Shown: positions 16,788-25,232 of the stretch, piece after piece
Layout of the letters: each line of letters opens with the position of its first letter
How positions within the stretch are numbered: position 1 is the first letter of the stretch
DNA from: Alteromonas sp. C1M14
Lineage (GTDB): Bacteria; Pseudomonadota; Gammaproteobacteria; Enterobacterales; Alteromonadaceae
Length of the DNA stretch: 64,000 nt
Assembly (NCBI RefSeq): GCF_018860965.1
Contig: NZ_JAHKQF010000018.1
Span: forward strand, 202,640 to 266,639
Direction: 5' to 3'
Notes under the pieces: model-generated
The model's input: the letters and a program-made list of their open reading frames with translations, nothing else
Database searches by the model: none
What the model was told of the DNA's origin: nothing
Made by a program: the position numbers and the translations under genes

Positions 16788-17716
16788 TGACGATTTTAGT
16801 TATAGCCGAGCATGACAACAATCACGTAAGCAGCGCCACTTTTAACACCTTAGCCGCTGCGGTTGCGTTAAAAGACACGATTAACGTACTGGTTATGGGA
16901 GATAACTGTAAGGCGGTCGCCACATCTCTTAGTACATATCAGGCGGTGGATAAAGTCTTGTTAGCTGAAGACCCCGTCTATGCCCATCAGCTGGCAGAAA
17001 ATACCAGTGAGCTGGTGGTGTCTGTGGCCGGCGAATATAGCCATGTGTTGGCCCCGGCCACCACTTTTGGTAAGAACTTGTTGCCACGATCTGCTGCCTT
17101 ACTTGATGTTCAGCCCATTGCTGATGTGCAAGAGATCCTGGACCCGCGTACCTTTAAGCGGCCAATCTACGCAGGTAATGTTATTGCAACGGTAACCACC
17201 GACGCCGCGCTCAAGTTCCTAACCATACGTACCACCGCCTTTGATCCGGTGAGTGAAACCGGCAGTTGTGCCCCTATTGAGCCCCTTACCACGGTGATAG
17301 ATTGTGACAACGTGGTGTTCGAGGAGCAAACTTTGGCCGCCTGTGAACGCCCTGAACTTGCTTCCGCCAATGTGGTGGTGTCCGGTGGGCGAGGTTTGCA
17401 AAGTGCCGATCAATTTGCTGTTTTGTATCCGCTAGCAGATAAATTGGGTGCGGCCGTGGGCGCGTCTCGGGCCGCGGTGGATGCGGGTTTTGTTGCCAAC
17501 GATTTACAAGTAGGGCAAACCGGTAAAATTGTTGCCCCTGAACTTTATATTGCGGTGGGCTTATCTGGCGCCATTCAGCACCTTGCTGGTATGCAAGACA
17601 GTAAAATCATTGTTGCCATTAATCAGGACGAAGACGCCCCCATCTTCCAAGTGGCAGATTATGGCTTAGTGGGTGACCTATTTGAACTGGTTCCGGCGCT
17701 AACTTCCCAGCTTTAA
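16787..17716 (+). CDS. etfA: Electron transfer flavoprotein, alpha subunit
   Basis: A 309-residue subunit, normal length for EtfA. The FAD-binding C-terminal domain is clear: [13 protein letters not shown], then [37 protein letters not shown] and [20 protein letters not shown]. Its start overlaps the etfB stop codon. A good intrinsic terminator follows 12 bases after the stop, so etfBA is a two-gene unit distinct from the CoA-transferase gene. It partners with the ETF-QO encoded divergently upstream. Confidence 0.97.
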   Translation: MTILVIAEHDNNHVSSATFNTLAAAVALKDTINVLVMGDNCKAVATSLSTYQAVDKVLLAEDPVYAHQLAENTSELVVSVAGEYSHVLAPATTFGKNLLPRSAALLDVQPIADVQEILDPRTFKRPIYAGNVIATVTTDAALKFLTIRTTAFDPVSETGSCAPIEPLTTVIDCDNVVFEEQTLAACERPELASANVVVSGGRGLQSADQFAVLYPLADKLGAAVGASRAAVDAGFVANDLQVGQTGKIVAPELYIAVGLSGAIQHLAGMQDSKIIVAINQDEDAPIFQVADYGLVGDLFELVPALTSQL

Positions 17717-17728
17717 ATAGTATGTAAG

Positions 17729-17758
17729 CAGAATATTATAAAAATATTCTGTTTTTTT
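17729..17758 (+). terminator. Rho-independent terminator of etfBA
   Basis: A 9-bp stem, CAGAATATT / AATATTCTG, with a 5-base loop is followed by seven T residues. Confidence 0.92.
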
Positions 17759-17787
17759 GGGGAGAGCCTTGCTATAAAAGACCTATA

Positions 17788-17803
17788 GATATAACATATT
17801 AAC
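17788..17803 (-). promoter_or_regulatory. Putative GntR operator, site 2 (weak): GTTAATATGTTATATC on the minus strand
   Basis: It agrees with the island motif at about 13 of 20 positions including flanks. A neighbouring inverted repeat ATTAACA-ATAA-TGTTAAT (17798-17815) overlaps it. It lies 34 bases upstream of the CoA-transferase start. Confidence 0.4.
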
Positions 17804-17836
17804 AATAATGTTAATTGCAGGCGGAGTAAAACCTTA

Positions 17837-19042
17837 ATGGCACTACATGACGCGCTTCCGTTACAAAATTTAAAAGTCGTTGAATTTACTCATATGGTAA
17901 TGGGGCCAACGGCAGGTTTGGTGTTAGCCGATTTAGGCGCACAGGTAACCAAAGTTGAGCCATTAAGCGGAGATAAAACCCGTAATTTGAAAGGGTCGGG
18001 TGCAGGGTATTTTCCCATGTACAACCGCAACAAACGCAGTCTGTGTATTGATTTAAAATCCGAAGAAGGTCAGGCCGTGGCCAAAGAACTTATCGCCAAA
18101 GCTGATATTCTCATCGAGAATTTTCGGCCCGGTGCCATGGACAAGCTCGGGTTTGGTTATGAGGCAATGCGTCAGATTAACCCCACGCTTATTTATTGTT
18201 CGTTAAAAGGCTTTTTAACGGGGCCTTACGAAAACAGAACGGCATTAGATGAGGTCACCCAAATGATGGGAGGCCTGGCCTATATGACCGGTTTACCTGA
18301 CAAACCCATGCGTGCAGGCTCCTCGGTCATTGATATTACCGGCGGCATGTTTGGTGTTATTGGTGTGTTGGCTGCGTTGCAAGAACGGCAAACAACGGGC
18401 AAAGGACGGCATATCACCAGCTCACTGTTTGAAACCACTGCTTTTATGGTAGGCCAGCACATGGCGCAAGAATGCGTCCTTGGTGAAGCACCGCCTCCCA
18501 TGTCTGTGCGCCGTAGTGCATGGTCGGTGTACGACATCTTTTACTGTAAAGATGACGAACGGGTGTTTGTAGGCGTTGTGAGTGATGGGTTGTGGAAACG
18601 TTTCTGCGCTGAATTCGCATTTACAGAATTCGCTAACGATGAACAGCTAGATACCAATGCTCAGCGGGTGACACAACGAGAGCGTATTATGCCGGTGATC
18701 AATGCAGCCTTCGTCGAGTTAGATAAGGCCACCTTAATGGCGCGACTAGAGAAAGCGGGTATTCCTTTTGCCCCTATTAATACGCCTTCAGACCTGTTTA
18801 CCGATCCCCACTTAAATGATGGCGGGTTGCTTGATGTCACTACGCCTCAAGGTAAAACAAAATTGCCGTCGTTGCCCATTGAAATTGATGGCGCGAGAAC
18901 CTTACTGCATCACGATTTGCCGTTACCCGGTGAAGATTCTGTGACGGTGTTACAAGAGGCGGGTTACTCCCTAGAAGAGATTGAGCAGCTTATTGCCAAT
19001 GGCACCATTTTTAGACAGTTGCCGGGGCGTGATAACCCTTAG
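17837..19042 (+). CDS. Family III CoA-transferase (CaiB/BaiF type)
   Basis: A 401-residue enzyme of the formyl-CoA-transferase fold. It begins LKVVEFTHMVMGPTAGLVLADLGAQVTKVE, the conserved CoA-binding start, then NRNKRSLCIDLKSEEGQ and ADILIENFRPGAMDKLGFGY. The region NRTALDEVTQMMGGLAYMTG contains the expected catalytic aspartate. Such enzymes move CoA between carboxylic acids (oxalate, carnitine, itaconate, mesaconate, citramalate, benzylsuccinate and others). The specific acid cannot be told from sequence. It stands alone between the etfBA terminator and its own terminator. A weak copy of the island motif precedes it. In this setting it would activate a diacid for beta-oxidation-like steps or lyase cleavage. 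Confidence 0.94.
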   Translation: MALHDALPLQNLKVVEFTHMVMGPTAGLVLADLGAQVTKVEPLSGDKTRNLKGSGAGYFPMYNRNKRSLCIDLKSEEGQAVAKELIAKADILIENFRPGAMDKLGFGYEAMRQINPTLIYCSLKGFLTGPYENRTALDEVTQMMGGLAYMTGLPDKPMRAGSSVIDITGGMFGVIGVLAALQERQTTGKGRHITSSLFETTAFMVGQHMAQECVLGEAPPPMSVRRSAWSVYDIFYCKDDERVFVGVVSDGLWKRFCAEFAFTEFANDEQLDTNAQRVTQRERIMPVINAAFVELDKATLMARLEKAGIPFAPINTPSDLFTDPHLNDGGLLDVTTPQGKTKLPSLPIEIDGARTLLHHDLPLPGEDSVTVLQEAGYSLEEIEQLIANGTIFRQLPGRDNP

Positions 19043-19083
19043 TTGTTTTTTAAAACAGTGGATTTTTTCTGCTGTTCTCCGTT

Positions 19084-19109
19084 AAGGGCGCTGTTGGCGC
19101 CCTTTTTTT
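19084..19109. terminator. Terminator between CoA-transferase and GntR genes
   Basis: An 8-bp stem, AAGGGCGC / GCGCCCTT, with a TGTTG loop and a T-rich tail in the plus direction. It closes the CoA-transferase gene; the GntR stop codon lies in the T-tract. Confidence 0.88.
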
Positions 19110-19911
19110 ATTTTTCGTTCTTGTTATCACCTAATTCCATGGTCATCTGATATTGGAATATGGCGGGGTTATATTTACAGAACAAAATATCCACTAAGTT
19201 GCCCTTCTCATCGTAAGAGCGTCTTGCCAGTACCAAGATAGGACTGCCTTCCCGCAGTTTAAGCTCTTTGGCCACTTCGGCATTGGCTGGCTCGGCACTG
19301 ATCAGCTGGTCAATGCGAGACAAATTAATTCCTTGTTGGCGTAACAATTCAATGCGGGTGTGATCTTTTAACGCCGGATCCGAAAAAGTATCTACCGAGG
19401 TAAGGGTCCAGCTTAGGTAGTAAGCAAAGGGGATCTTCTCGTCTTCTGTTAACCTTACCCGAATGAGTTTACAGGCAGTGTCTGTACTACTCAGTTTTAG
19501 CTCACCTCGAATATCTGCCGGTGGGATTGCTTGGGCAATATCGAGCTTTTTGGTCCGCGTGTGCCGGCTCATGGTTTCTATATTTTCGAGCATGCCTACC
19601 AAGGGGGCTTTAACTGGCTTGGGCTTATATTTGTACGTGACGGTGGTGCCTCTTCCGCGACGTCGCTCAACTAAGTTTTCCGCAGACAACTCATCCATGG
19701 CCCGCTTAACGGTGATCCGAGACAAACCGAAAGCTTCACCGAGTTCTTGTTCTGTAGGCAAATGAGAACCATAGGTTATGGTGCCATCGATAATTTGTTG
19801 TTTAAGTAAACTGTAAAGTTGATGATAAAGCGGAGTGGGTCCATCCCAATTAATATTTTGTTGTTTCTTCGTCTGTTTTAACGTTGCAATAATCGTTGAT
19901 CTTGCCACCAT
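19108..19911 (-). CDS. GntR-family transcriptional regulator, HutC/UTRA type
   Basis: A 267-residue regulator. After about 20 residues, the winged helix begins PLYHQLYSLLKQQIIDG, with LPTEQELGEAFGLSRITVKRAMDELSAENLVERRRGRGT. A C-terminal UTRA effector domain follows (about 110-260), including the late signature EGSPILVLARRSYDEKGNLVDI. HutC-type regulators bind short palindromes and release them on binding a pathway metabolite. AGGAG precedes the ATG at good spacing. It is the only GntR gene in the window and sits in the middle of the 15.9-37.4 kb stretch that carries repeated inverted repeats near GTTATATTGTTATAAC, so it is the best candidate for their reader. A weak copy lies in its own leader. 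Confidence 0.95.
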   Translation of the reverse strand: MVARSTIIATLKQTKKQQNINWDGPTPLYHQLYSLLKQQIIDGTITYGSHLPTEQELGEAFGLSRITVKRAMDELSAENLVERRRGRGTTVTYKYKPKPVKAPLVGMLENIETMSRHTRTKKLDIAQAIPPADIRGELKLSSTDTACKLIRVRLTEDEKIPFAYYLSWTLTSVDTFSDPALKDHTRIELLRQQGINLSRIDQLISAEPANAEVAKELKLREGSPILVLARRSYDEKGNLVDILFCKYNPAIFQYQMTMELGDNKNEK

Positions 19912-19947
19912 ATTTCTCCTGCTTTTCTTGCTGTCCTAGGCAATGGA

Positions 19948-19963
19948 ATAATAACAATAAAGC
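19948..19963 (-). promoter_or_regulatory. Possible GntR self-regulation site (weak): GCTTTATTGTTATTAT on the minus strand
   Basis: It shares the TATTGTTAT core of the island motif but the outer arms are poor. It lies 37 bases upstream of the GntR start codon. Confidence 0.3.
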
Positions 19964-20085
19964 GTGTTGTGCCACAATGATACATTATTAGTACATTATA
20001 CCTTTTTAGTGAGCATAGCCCAACCCAAGTTTTTGTTGTGATAATAAGCAAAGTTTGCCTTCCCTATAGCTTTTATATCTCATAT

Positions 20086-20101
20086 GTAATAATGTTAGGT
20101 C
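20086..20101 (+). promoter_or_regulatory. Putative GntR operator, site 3: GTAATAATGTTAGGTC
   Basis: It agrees with site 1 at 14 of 20 positions including two flanking bases on each side. It lies about 75 bases upstream of the flavin oxidase gene that starts a three-gene plus-strand operon. Confidence 0.45.
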
Positions 20102-20177
20102 ATTAGGCTTTACAATTGTGGGTACATTGCACTGGACTACCGGTCTAAGTAACCCTGCAATGACTTGGAGAATATTG

Positions 20178-21743
20178 ATGGATGAGCTAATACAGCAGCT
20201 TATTGCAGTAGTAGGAAATGGGTGTGTTACCACAGATCCTGTTCAGTGTCGTTTGTATACCACGGATGTTGCCAATAGTGGGAAACCGGCATTGGCTGTT
20301 GTTCAGCCAACCAACTCAGCCCAATTGTCTGAGGTAGTCAAAATCGCTCACCGTGCCGGCGTGTGTGTGGTACCTAGAGGCGGTGGCATGTCCTATACCT
20401 CAGGTTACCTGCCTACCCAAGATAATTCGTTGCTTATTGATACCAGTAAGATGCAACGGATTGTGGAAATTAATACGCAAGATATGTACGTCACGGTGGA
20501 AGCCGGATGTACCTGGTCTGCTCTTTATGACGCCTTAAAAGAGACGCCTTGGCGTACGCCTTTTTGGGGCACCTTGTCAGGTCTGTACGCCACCGTTGGC
20601 GGCGGATTATCACAAAATTGCATTTTTTGGGGTGCCACCCAATTTGGATCGGCAGCGGAATCCGTGGTGTCCATGTCTGTGGTACTGGCCGATGGGCAAA
20701 TTTTGCATACCGGTAGTGCCTCTCATGTTAATGGCAACCCTTGGTATCGACAGTTCGGGCCTGACTTAACTGGCCTGTTTGTGGGCGACTGCGGGGCATT
20801 AGGTTTTAAAGCAACCATCACCTTAAAACTGTTACCTCAAACCCCCTTTAAACAGGGGTTATCTTTTTCTGCGGACAACGCCGATGATTTACTGGCGTTT
20901 GCCGGTGAGGTTGCACGGCAGCAACTGGCTGCGGAAGTGTTTGGCTTCGACCCCTTTTTGCAAGGTCAGCGTTTAAAGCGAGAAAGCTTGGGTAAAGATC
21001 TCAAAGCCCTTAAAGGGGTGATGAAATCAGCCGGTGGCCTTGGGGCGGCGCTGAAAGCGGGGGCTAAAGTGGCGTTGGCTGGACGCAGCTATATGAAGGA
21101 CGTCAAGTTTTCCATTCACACTATGGTTGAAGAGCGCTATCAGGCTGTCGCTGACAGTAAAGCGCAAGCCCTTAGGGAATTGGCGGTTAAGTTTAACCTC
21201 ACTGAAATTGAAAACAGTATTCCTACGATTATGCGCGCCAACCCGTTTGGGCCGGTTAATTCTATGATCGGGCCTCAAGCAGAACGCTGGTTGCCGGTTC
21301 ATGGTGTGCTACGTCCCAGTCAAGCCGCTAAGGTATTTGCCGAAATTGAAGCAATTTATGCCGAGCAGGATCCCCTTATCCAACAACACAATATTGGCTG
21401 CGGATTTTTATTTGCGGCGGTGGGAACCAATGGAATAGTCATAGAGCCGGTGTATTTTTGGCCTGATTCTCTTAATGACTGGCATCGAGAAGCGGTGGAA
21501 AGCGAACACCTCGCCAAACTAAAAGAATACGCGCCTAACCCGGAAGCTCGGGCTGCGGTGCAGGAATTAAAGCAACAGGTACTCAAGGTGTTTAAACGCC
21601 ACGGTGCGTTACACATGCAATTGGGTAAAAGTTACCCCTATAAAGATATTATTCGCACTGAAGCCTGGGATTTGGTTTCAGCTATCAAACAACACTTGGA
21701 TCCCACGCATTCAGTGAATCCTGGGACCTTGGGTCTGGAGTAA
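20178..21743 (+). CDS. FAD-linked oxidase/dehydrogenase, PCMH (vanillyl-alcohol-oxidase-like) family
   Basis: A 521-residue flavoenzyme. The FAD-binding PCMH domain (about residues 40-220) includes VVPRGGGMSYTSGYLP and SGLYATVGGGLSQNCIFWGA. A C-terminal oxidase cap domain follows, ending LDPTHSVNPGTLGLE, as in 4-cresol methylhydroxylase, vanillyl-alcohol oxidase and glycolate/D-lactate dehydrogenase relatives. It probably oxidises an alcohol, hydroxy acid or phenolic side chain. I start it at the ATG at 20178, which has GGAG seven bases upstream, rather than the frame opening at 20118. The next gene begins 4 bases after its stop. A copy of the island operator motif precedes it. It is one of the few flavin dehydrogenases here that could feed ETF. 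Confidence 0.85.
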   Translation: MDELIQQLIAVVGNGCVTTDPVQCRLYTTDVANSGKPALAVVQPTNSAQLSEVVKIAHRAGVCVVPRGGGMSYTSGYLPTQDNSLLIDTSKMQRIVEINTQDMYVTVEAGCTWSALYDALKETPWRTPFWGTLSGLYATVGGGLSQNCIFWGATQFGSAAESVVSMSVVLADGQILHTGSASHVNGNPWYRQFGPDLTGLFVGDCGALGFKATITLKLLPQTPFKQGLSFSADNADDLLAFAGEVARQQLAAEVFGFDPFLQGQRLKRESLGKDLKALKGVMKSAGGLGAALKAGAKVALAGRSYMKDVKFSIHTMVEERYQAVADSKAQALRELAVKFNLTEIENSIPTIMRANPFGPVNSMIGPQAERWLPVHGVLRPSQAAKVFAEIEAIYAEQDPLIQQHNIGCGFLFAAVGTNGIVIEPVYFWPDSLNDWHREAVESEHLAKLKEYAPNPEARAAVQELKQQVLKVFKRHGALHMQLGKSYPYKDIIRTEAWDLVSAIKQHLDPTHSVNPGTLGLE

Positions 21744-21747
21744 GTAT

Positions 21748-22749
21748 ATGACCATCAACAAGCAAGTTATTCTTAAGCAAACACCTGAAAACAAGCCCGC
21801 CGCCGAGCACTTTAGCTGTATTGAAGGTCCGATGCCTGCCTTGGCAGATGGACAAGTATTAGTCCGTAACCTGTGGTTGTCTATTGATCCATACATGCGC
21901 AGCCAAATTAGTGGCCGTCACATGTCCGGCGGTGTATCACCCGGTGATGTGATGATCGGTGAAACCATTGCTGAAGTGGTGTCGTCGAAAAGCGATAAGT
22001 TTTCTGTGGGTGAAAAGGTGCGCTGTAAAGGGGGCTGGCAGCAGTATGCCGCCATCGATGCGGGCACGGTAAATAAAGTGCCTGCCAACGTGAAGCACTT
22101 GCCCCATTTATTATCGATTTTAGGTATGCCTGGGTTAACCGCCTATGCCGGCTTAATTTGGAAAGCCCAGCCAAAAGCCGGTGATACTGTGGTGATTGCT
22201 GCGGCTACCGGAGCGGTAGCATCGTCTGTTATTCAATTGGCCAAAAGCCGTGGCTGCCGCGTGGTGGGCATTGCTGGCGGACAACATAAATGCGATTTCG
22301 CCACCTCGGTACTAGGGGCTGATGCGTGTATTGATCGTCACCAAGGGGATCTTGGTGAGCAACTCGACAAACATTGCCCAGATGGTATCGACATTTATTT
22401 TGATTTGGTGGGTTGTGAAATGCTTGATACCTGTTGCGAACGTTTAGCAATCGGTGCTCGGGTTATTCTGTGTGGTTTATCTGCCGACTATAACCGCACC
22501 GGTGGCGCGCCGCCAGCAGGGCCTTCTCCGGTTTATATTATTAAGTCTCGCGCCACTGTCATGGGGCTGGTGGTATTTGATTATGAAACCCGCCGCAATG
22601 AATTTATTGACGCCTGTTTACCGCTGGTAGACGCCGAGCAATTAACGGTAAAAGAACAGGTCATTGATGGCTTAGCACTCGCAGGCCAAGGGTTGGTGGA
22701 TCTGCTGGCAGGCGATGCCTTCGGCAAGGTCGTGGTTAAAATCGATTAA
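21748..22749 (+). CDS. Zinc-independent MDR oxidoreductase, leukotriene B4 dehydrogenase/CurA-like, NADP-dependent
   Basis: A 333-residue medium-chain reductase. It opens with the family's typical NKQVILKQTPENKPAAEHF and has LWLSIDPYMRSQISG and the cofactor motif AATGAVASSVIQLAKSRGCRVVGIAGG. It lacks the structural-zinc cysteine cluster. Members reduce activated double bonds (enones, enals) with NADPH. It lies 4 bases after the flavin oxidase gene and about 30 bases before the periplasmic hydrolase gene, in one operon. A step reducing an alpha,beta-unsaturated carbonyl formed by the oxidase is a plausible but unproven role. Confidence 0.92.
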   Translation: MTINKQVILKQTPENKPAAEHFSCIEGPMPALADGQVLVRNLWLSIDPYMRSQISGRHMSGGVSPGDVMIGETIAEVVSSKSDKFSVGEKVRCKGGWQQYAAIDAGTVNKVPANVKHLPHLLSILGMPGLTAYAGLIWKAQPKAGDTVVIAAATGAVASSVIQLAKSRGCRVVGIAGGQHKCDFATSVLGADACIDRHQGDLGEQLDKHCPDGIDIYFDLVGCEMLDTCCERLAIGARVILCGLSADYNRTGGAPPAGPSPVYIIKSRATVMGLVVFDYETRRNEFIDACLPLVDAEQLTVKEQVIDGLALAGQGLVDLLAGDAFGKVVVKID

Positions 22750-22779
22750 TACAAAATAAGTATTAGAGAGGTCACTCAA

Positions 22780-23658
22780 GTGAAAAAATTGAATATGCGA
22801 CGTTTGCTCGCCAAAGGGTTGTTATTACTTTGCTCCTTGTATTTTTCAGCGGTAGCACTTGGTGTGACACCTCAACAACTTCATTTGACGGTTGCCCAGC
22901 GTGATGTCCCGGTGTGGGCATGGGTAGTCGACGATGCCAAAGGTACTATCTTGTTTTCCCACGGCGCGTTTTCTGCGCCCTGGAAGTACAGTGACCTTAT
23001 TGACCAGTGGGTAGCCGCAGGATATAGCGTTTATGCACCATTGCATGTGGACTCTACCGATCACCCTCACAACAAGGATTACGGCCAAGCTGACAGTTGG
23101 CCTGCACGCTTACAAGACATGAGCCGTGTGGCTGATGCCTTCGGCAAAGACGGTTACATTGTGGCAGGCCATAGTTATGGTGCCTACATGGCTTTGGTGA
23201 AGGGCGGCGTACAGGGCATGCAAGTGCCAGGGGTTGATCAGCCATACCAAGATCCTCGGGCTAAAGTGGTACTGGCGTTTTCTCCGCCCGGTCCAATGCC
23301 AGGGTTTATTACCGAGCAAAGTTTTACCACGTTAGCCACACCCGCCTTCATTCAAACGGGCACCGCAGATATTCCTTTTGGTGGTCATGGAAGCTGGGAC
23401 GCGCATCTTACTGCTTTTCATAACGCACCGGCAGAGGGGAATAAGTACGCTATGGTGCTAGATGGTGTGGATCATTATTTTGGCGGCGCAATCTGTCGAC
23501 CTGAACTACCTGGGCCAAAGCAGAGCGAGGCACTTAAAACCGCCGCTACCATGTCATTAGAAATCATCGATGCCTATTATCACAAGGATGAGACGGCGTT
23601 AGAAAAGCTTCAGCAACACCCTGAGGTTGCTGATGGCGTTACCTTCATGCACAAATAG
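22780..23658 (+). CDS. Exported alpha/beta hydrolase (dienelactone hydrolase/PAF-acetylhydrolase-like)
   Basis: A 292-residue hydrolase with a signal peptide (about residues 1-28, ending SAVALG). The oxyanion-side motif is ILFSHGAFSAPWKYSDLIDQW, the nucleophile elbow is GHSYGAYMALV, and the catalytic histidine is likely in DGVDHYFGG. The start is GTG at 22780 because GAGAGG lies 8 bases upstream; the ATG at 22795 is an alternative. It is the last gene of the flavin oxidase-reductase-hydrolase operon and ends in a strong hairpin. Export to the periplasm suggests it acts on an incoming ester, lactone or amide rather than a cytoplasmic intermediate. Confidence 0.85.
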   Translation: MKKLNMRRLLAKGLLLLCSLYFSAVALGVTPQQLHLTVAQRDVPVWAWVVDDAKGTILFSHGAFSAPWKYSDLIDQWVAAGYSVYAPLHVDSTDHPHNKDYGQADSWPARLQDMSRVADAFGKDGYIVAGHSYGAYMALVKGGVQGMQVPGVDQPYQDPRAKVVLAFSPPGPMPGFITEQSFTTLATPAFIQTGTADIPFGGHGSWDAHLTAFHNAPAEGNKYAMVLDGVDHYFGGAICRPELPGPKQSEALKTAATMSLEIIDAYYHKDETALEKLQQHPEVADGVTFMHK

Positions 23659-23664
23659 TGTGAT

Positions 23665-23690
23665 GGCGTTTAGTGCAAACACTAAACGCC
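23665..23690. terminator. Strong hairpin between convergent genes
   Basis: An 11-bp perfect stem, GGCGTTTAGTG / CACTAAACGCC, with a CAAA loop lies between the hydrolase and the FAD dehydrogenase stop codons. No T-run is seen on either side. Confidence 0.65.
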
Positions 23691-23701
23691 CACCCATTCC
23701 A

Positions 23702-25096
23702 TTACCCTTCGTTTTCTGCCGCATATTTTGCTGCGGCTTGTCCTGCTAATCGTCCCAAGGTCACTGCTGTAGACAACCCCATGGCAGGTAGATAGCCCCA
23801 ATGGGCTGGACCTGACACCGAACGGGCAGCGCCTCCGCCAGCAAAAAGATTAGGCAAAGGGGTGCCATCTTCTTGCAGTACCTGTCCATGCTGATTTACT
23901 TGTAGGCCACCTTGAGTGTGATAGATAGCCCCTACCACCTTTAGCGCACAATAGCGGCCTTTCGGCGGTGTAGCCCCTTGCCAGAGACGACCGAGTATAT
24001 CGTGCCGTTGGTTGTCACTGGCATTGTATAATTCGGCAAAGGTGGCTTGCAGTGTTTCGGCGGGCACGTTAATCATTGCGGCTAACTCCACTAATGAATC
24101 TGCGCGCTTACTCGCATTAAGCTGGTTGAGTTCTTGTAACTCGGCGTAGTGGGTGGCGGTTTGCTCAATGCGTTCATCATAGATAACCCATACGTGATCG
24201 CCGGGTTGTTCCACCACGGGCAGTACCACGCCGGCAATGTCTTCACTTTCATCGACGAAGCGTTCGGCGTTGATATTCACCATTACCCCACCATTGAGAA
24301 TAATATTAGGAGGAATGGAAATACCTTGGGGTTCGGTTAACATGCCGTATCCTTGGTAAGCGCCCATATCGGCCAGTTTAGCGCTAACTTTTAACCCCAT
24401 GCTAACCGCGGTGCCCTGGCTACCTTCGTGACCATTATTACGGGCGGAACTGGCCTCTGGCATATACTTATTCACCATTTCTCGATTCGCAGCAAAGCCG
24501 CCGCAGGCCAGGATCAAGCTGTCGCAGCCGATATGCTCTACCGCGCCATCGGGGCGAGAAAGTGAGATCCCCATGACTTTGCCATTTTCGTTTACATGAA
24601 TGTCGGTGAGTTTGGCCGCTAGCAATACGTCGATTTCCGCTTCAGCCAATCTTTGGTGAAGTAAGTCCACCATATCTTGTCCGCCATGATCGGGCCAGCC
24701 ATGGACACGATAGGTACTGTTACCAAATCCGGGCTCAAATCTCTTGTCTAATTCCCAGGGCAGTTGCAACGATTCCACCATCCAATCGATAGTGGCACCG
24801 GCATTGTCAGCAATGGTTCGGGCAATAACAGGATCGGCCAGATTATGGGTTTTTTCCATAATATCGGCATAAAAGGTGTCGGGACTATCAAAGATCCCGG
24901 CTTGGGCCTGAGATTGGGTACCGCCGGCACAGATCAAACCTTGAGACATGCCGGTAGAGCCCATTGGACGTTCGTCTTGTTCAAGAAGTAGCACATCGGC
25001 TCCCCTTTGTTTTGCCGCAAGGGCGGCGATACTGCCGCACGCGCCGCCGCCGATGATCACAACGGGGATAGAAAATTCAAACGCAATAGTGCTCAT
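23702..25096 (-). CDS. FAD-dependent dehydrogenase, fumarate reductase/3-ketosteroid dehydrogenase flavoprotein superfamily
   Basis: A 464-residue single-domain flavoprotein. The N-terminal Rossmann motif is VIIGGGACGSIAALAAKQRGADVLLLEQ, followed by GSTGMSQGLICAGGT. The substrate region has NAERFVDESEDIAG, and the C-terminal FAD loop is LFAGGGAARSVSGPAHWGYLPAMG. The superfamily includes soluble fumarate reductases, tricarballylate dehydrogenase TcuA and ketosteroid dehydrogenases, which oxidise or reduce a C-C bond next to carbonyl or carboxylate groups. A good Shine-Dalgarno (GGAG) precedes the ATG. It is downstream of the MmgE/PrpD gene on the same strand with a 136-base gap. It could be an electron donor to ETF or act as a dicarboxylate dehydrogenase. 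Confidence 0.85.
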   Translation of the reverse strand: MSTIAFEFSIPVVIIGGGACGSIAALAAKQRGADVLLLEQDERPMGSTGMSQGLICAGGTQSQAQAGIFDSPDTFYADIMEKTHNLADPVIARTIADNAGATIDWMVESLQLPWELDKRFEPGFGNSTYRVHGWPDHGGQDMVDLLHQRLAEAEIDVLLAAKLTDIHVNENGKVMGISLSRPDGAVEHIGCDSLILACGGFAANREMVNKYMPEASSARNNGHEGSQGTAVSMGLKVSAKLADMGAYQGYGMLTEPQGISIPPNIILNGGVMVNINAERFVDESEDIAGVVLPVVEQPGDHVWVIYDERIEQTATHYAELQELNQLNASKRADSLVELAAMINVPAETLQATFAELYNASDNQRHDILGRLWQGATPPKGRYCALKVVGAIYHTQGGLQVNQHGQVLQEDGTPLPNLFAGGGAARSVSGPAHWGYLPAMGLSTAVTLGRLAGQAAAKYAAENEG

Positions 25097-25232
25097 TGAC
25101 TATTTCTCCTGTAAAGGTGATGAACTGTCGCCAAACCTTGGCATAGCTGGACAGCACAGGGTAAAAGAGTGAAAAGTACTGACGTTATCCATAACCTTGA
25201 CCTTTCGCTATGACATTAATCAAGCTGGTCAA

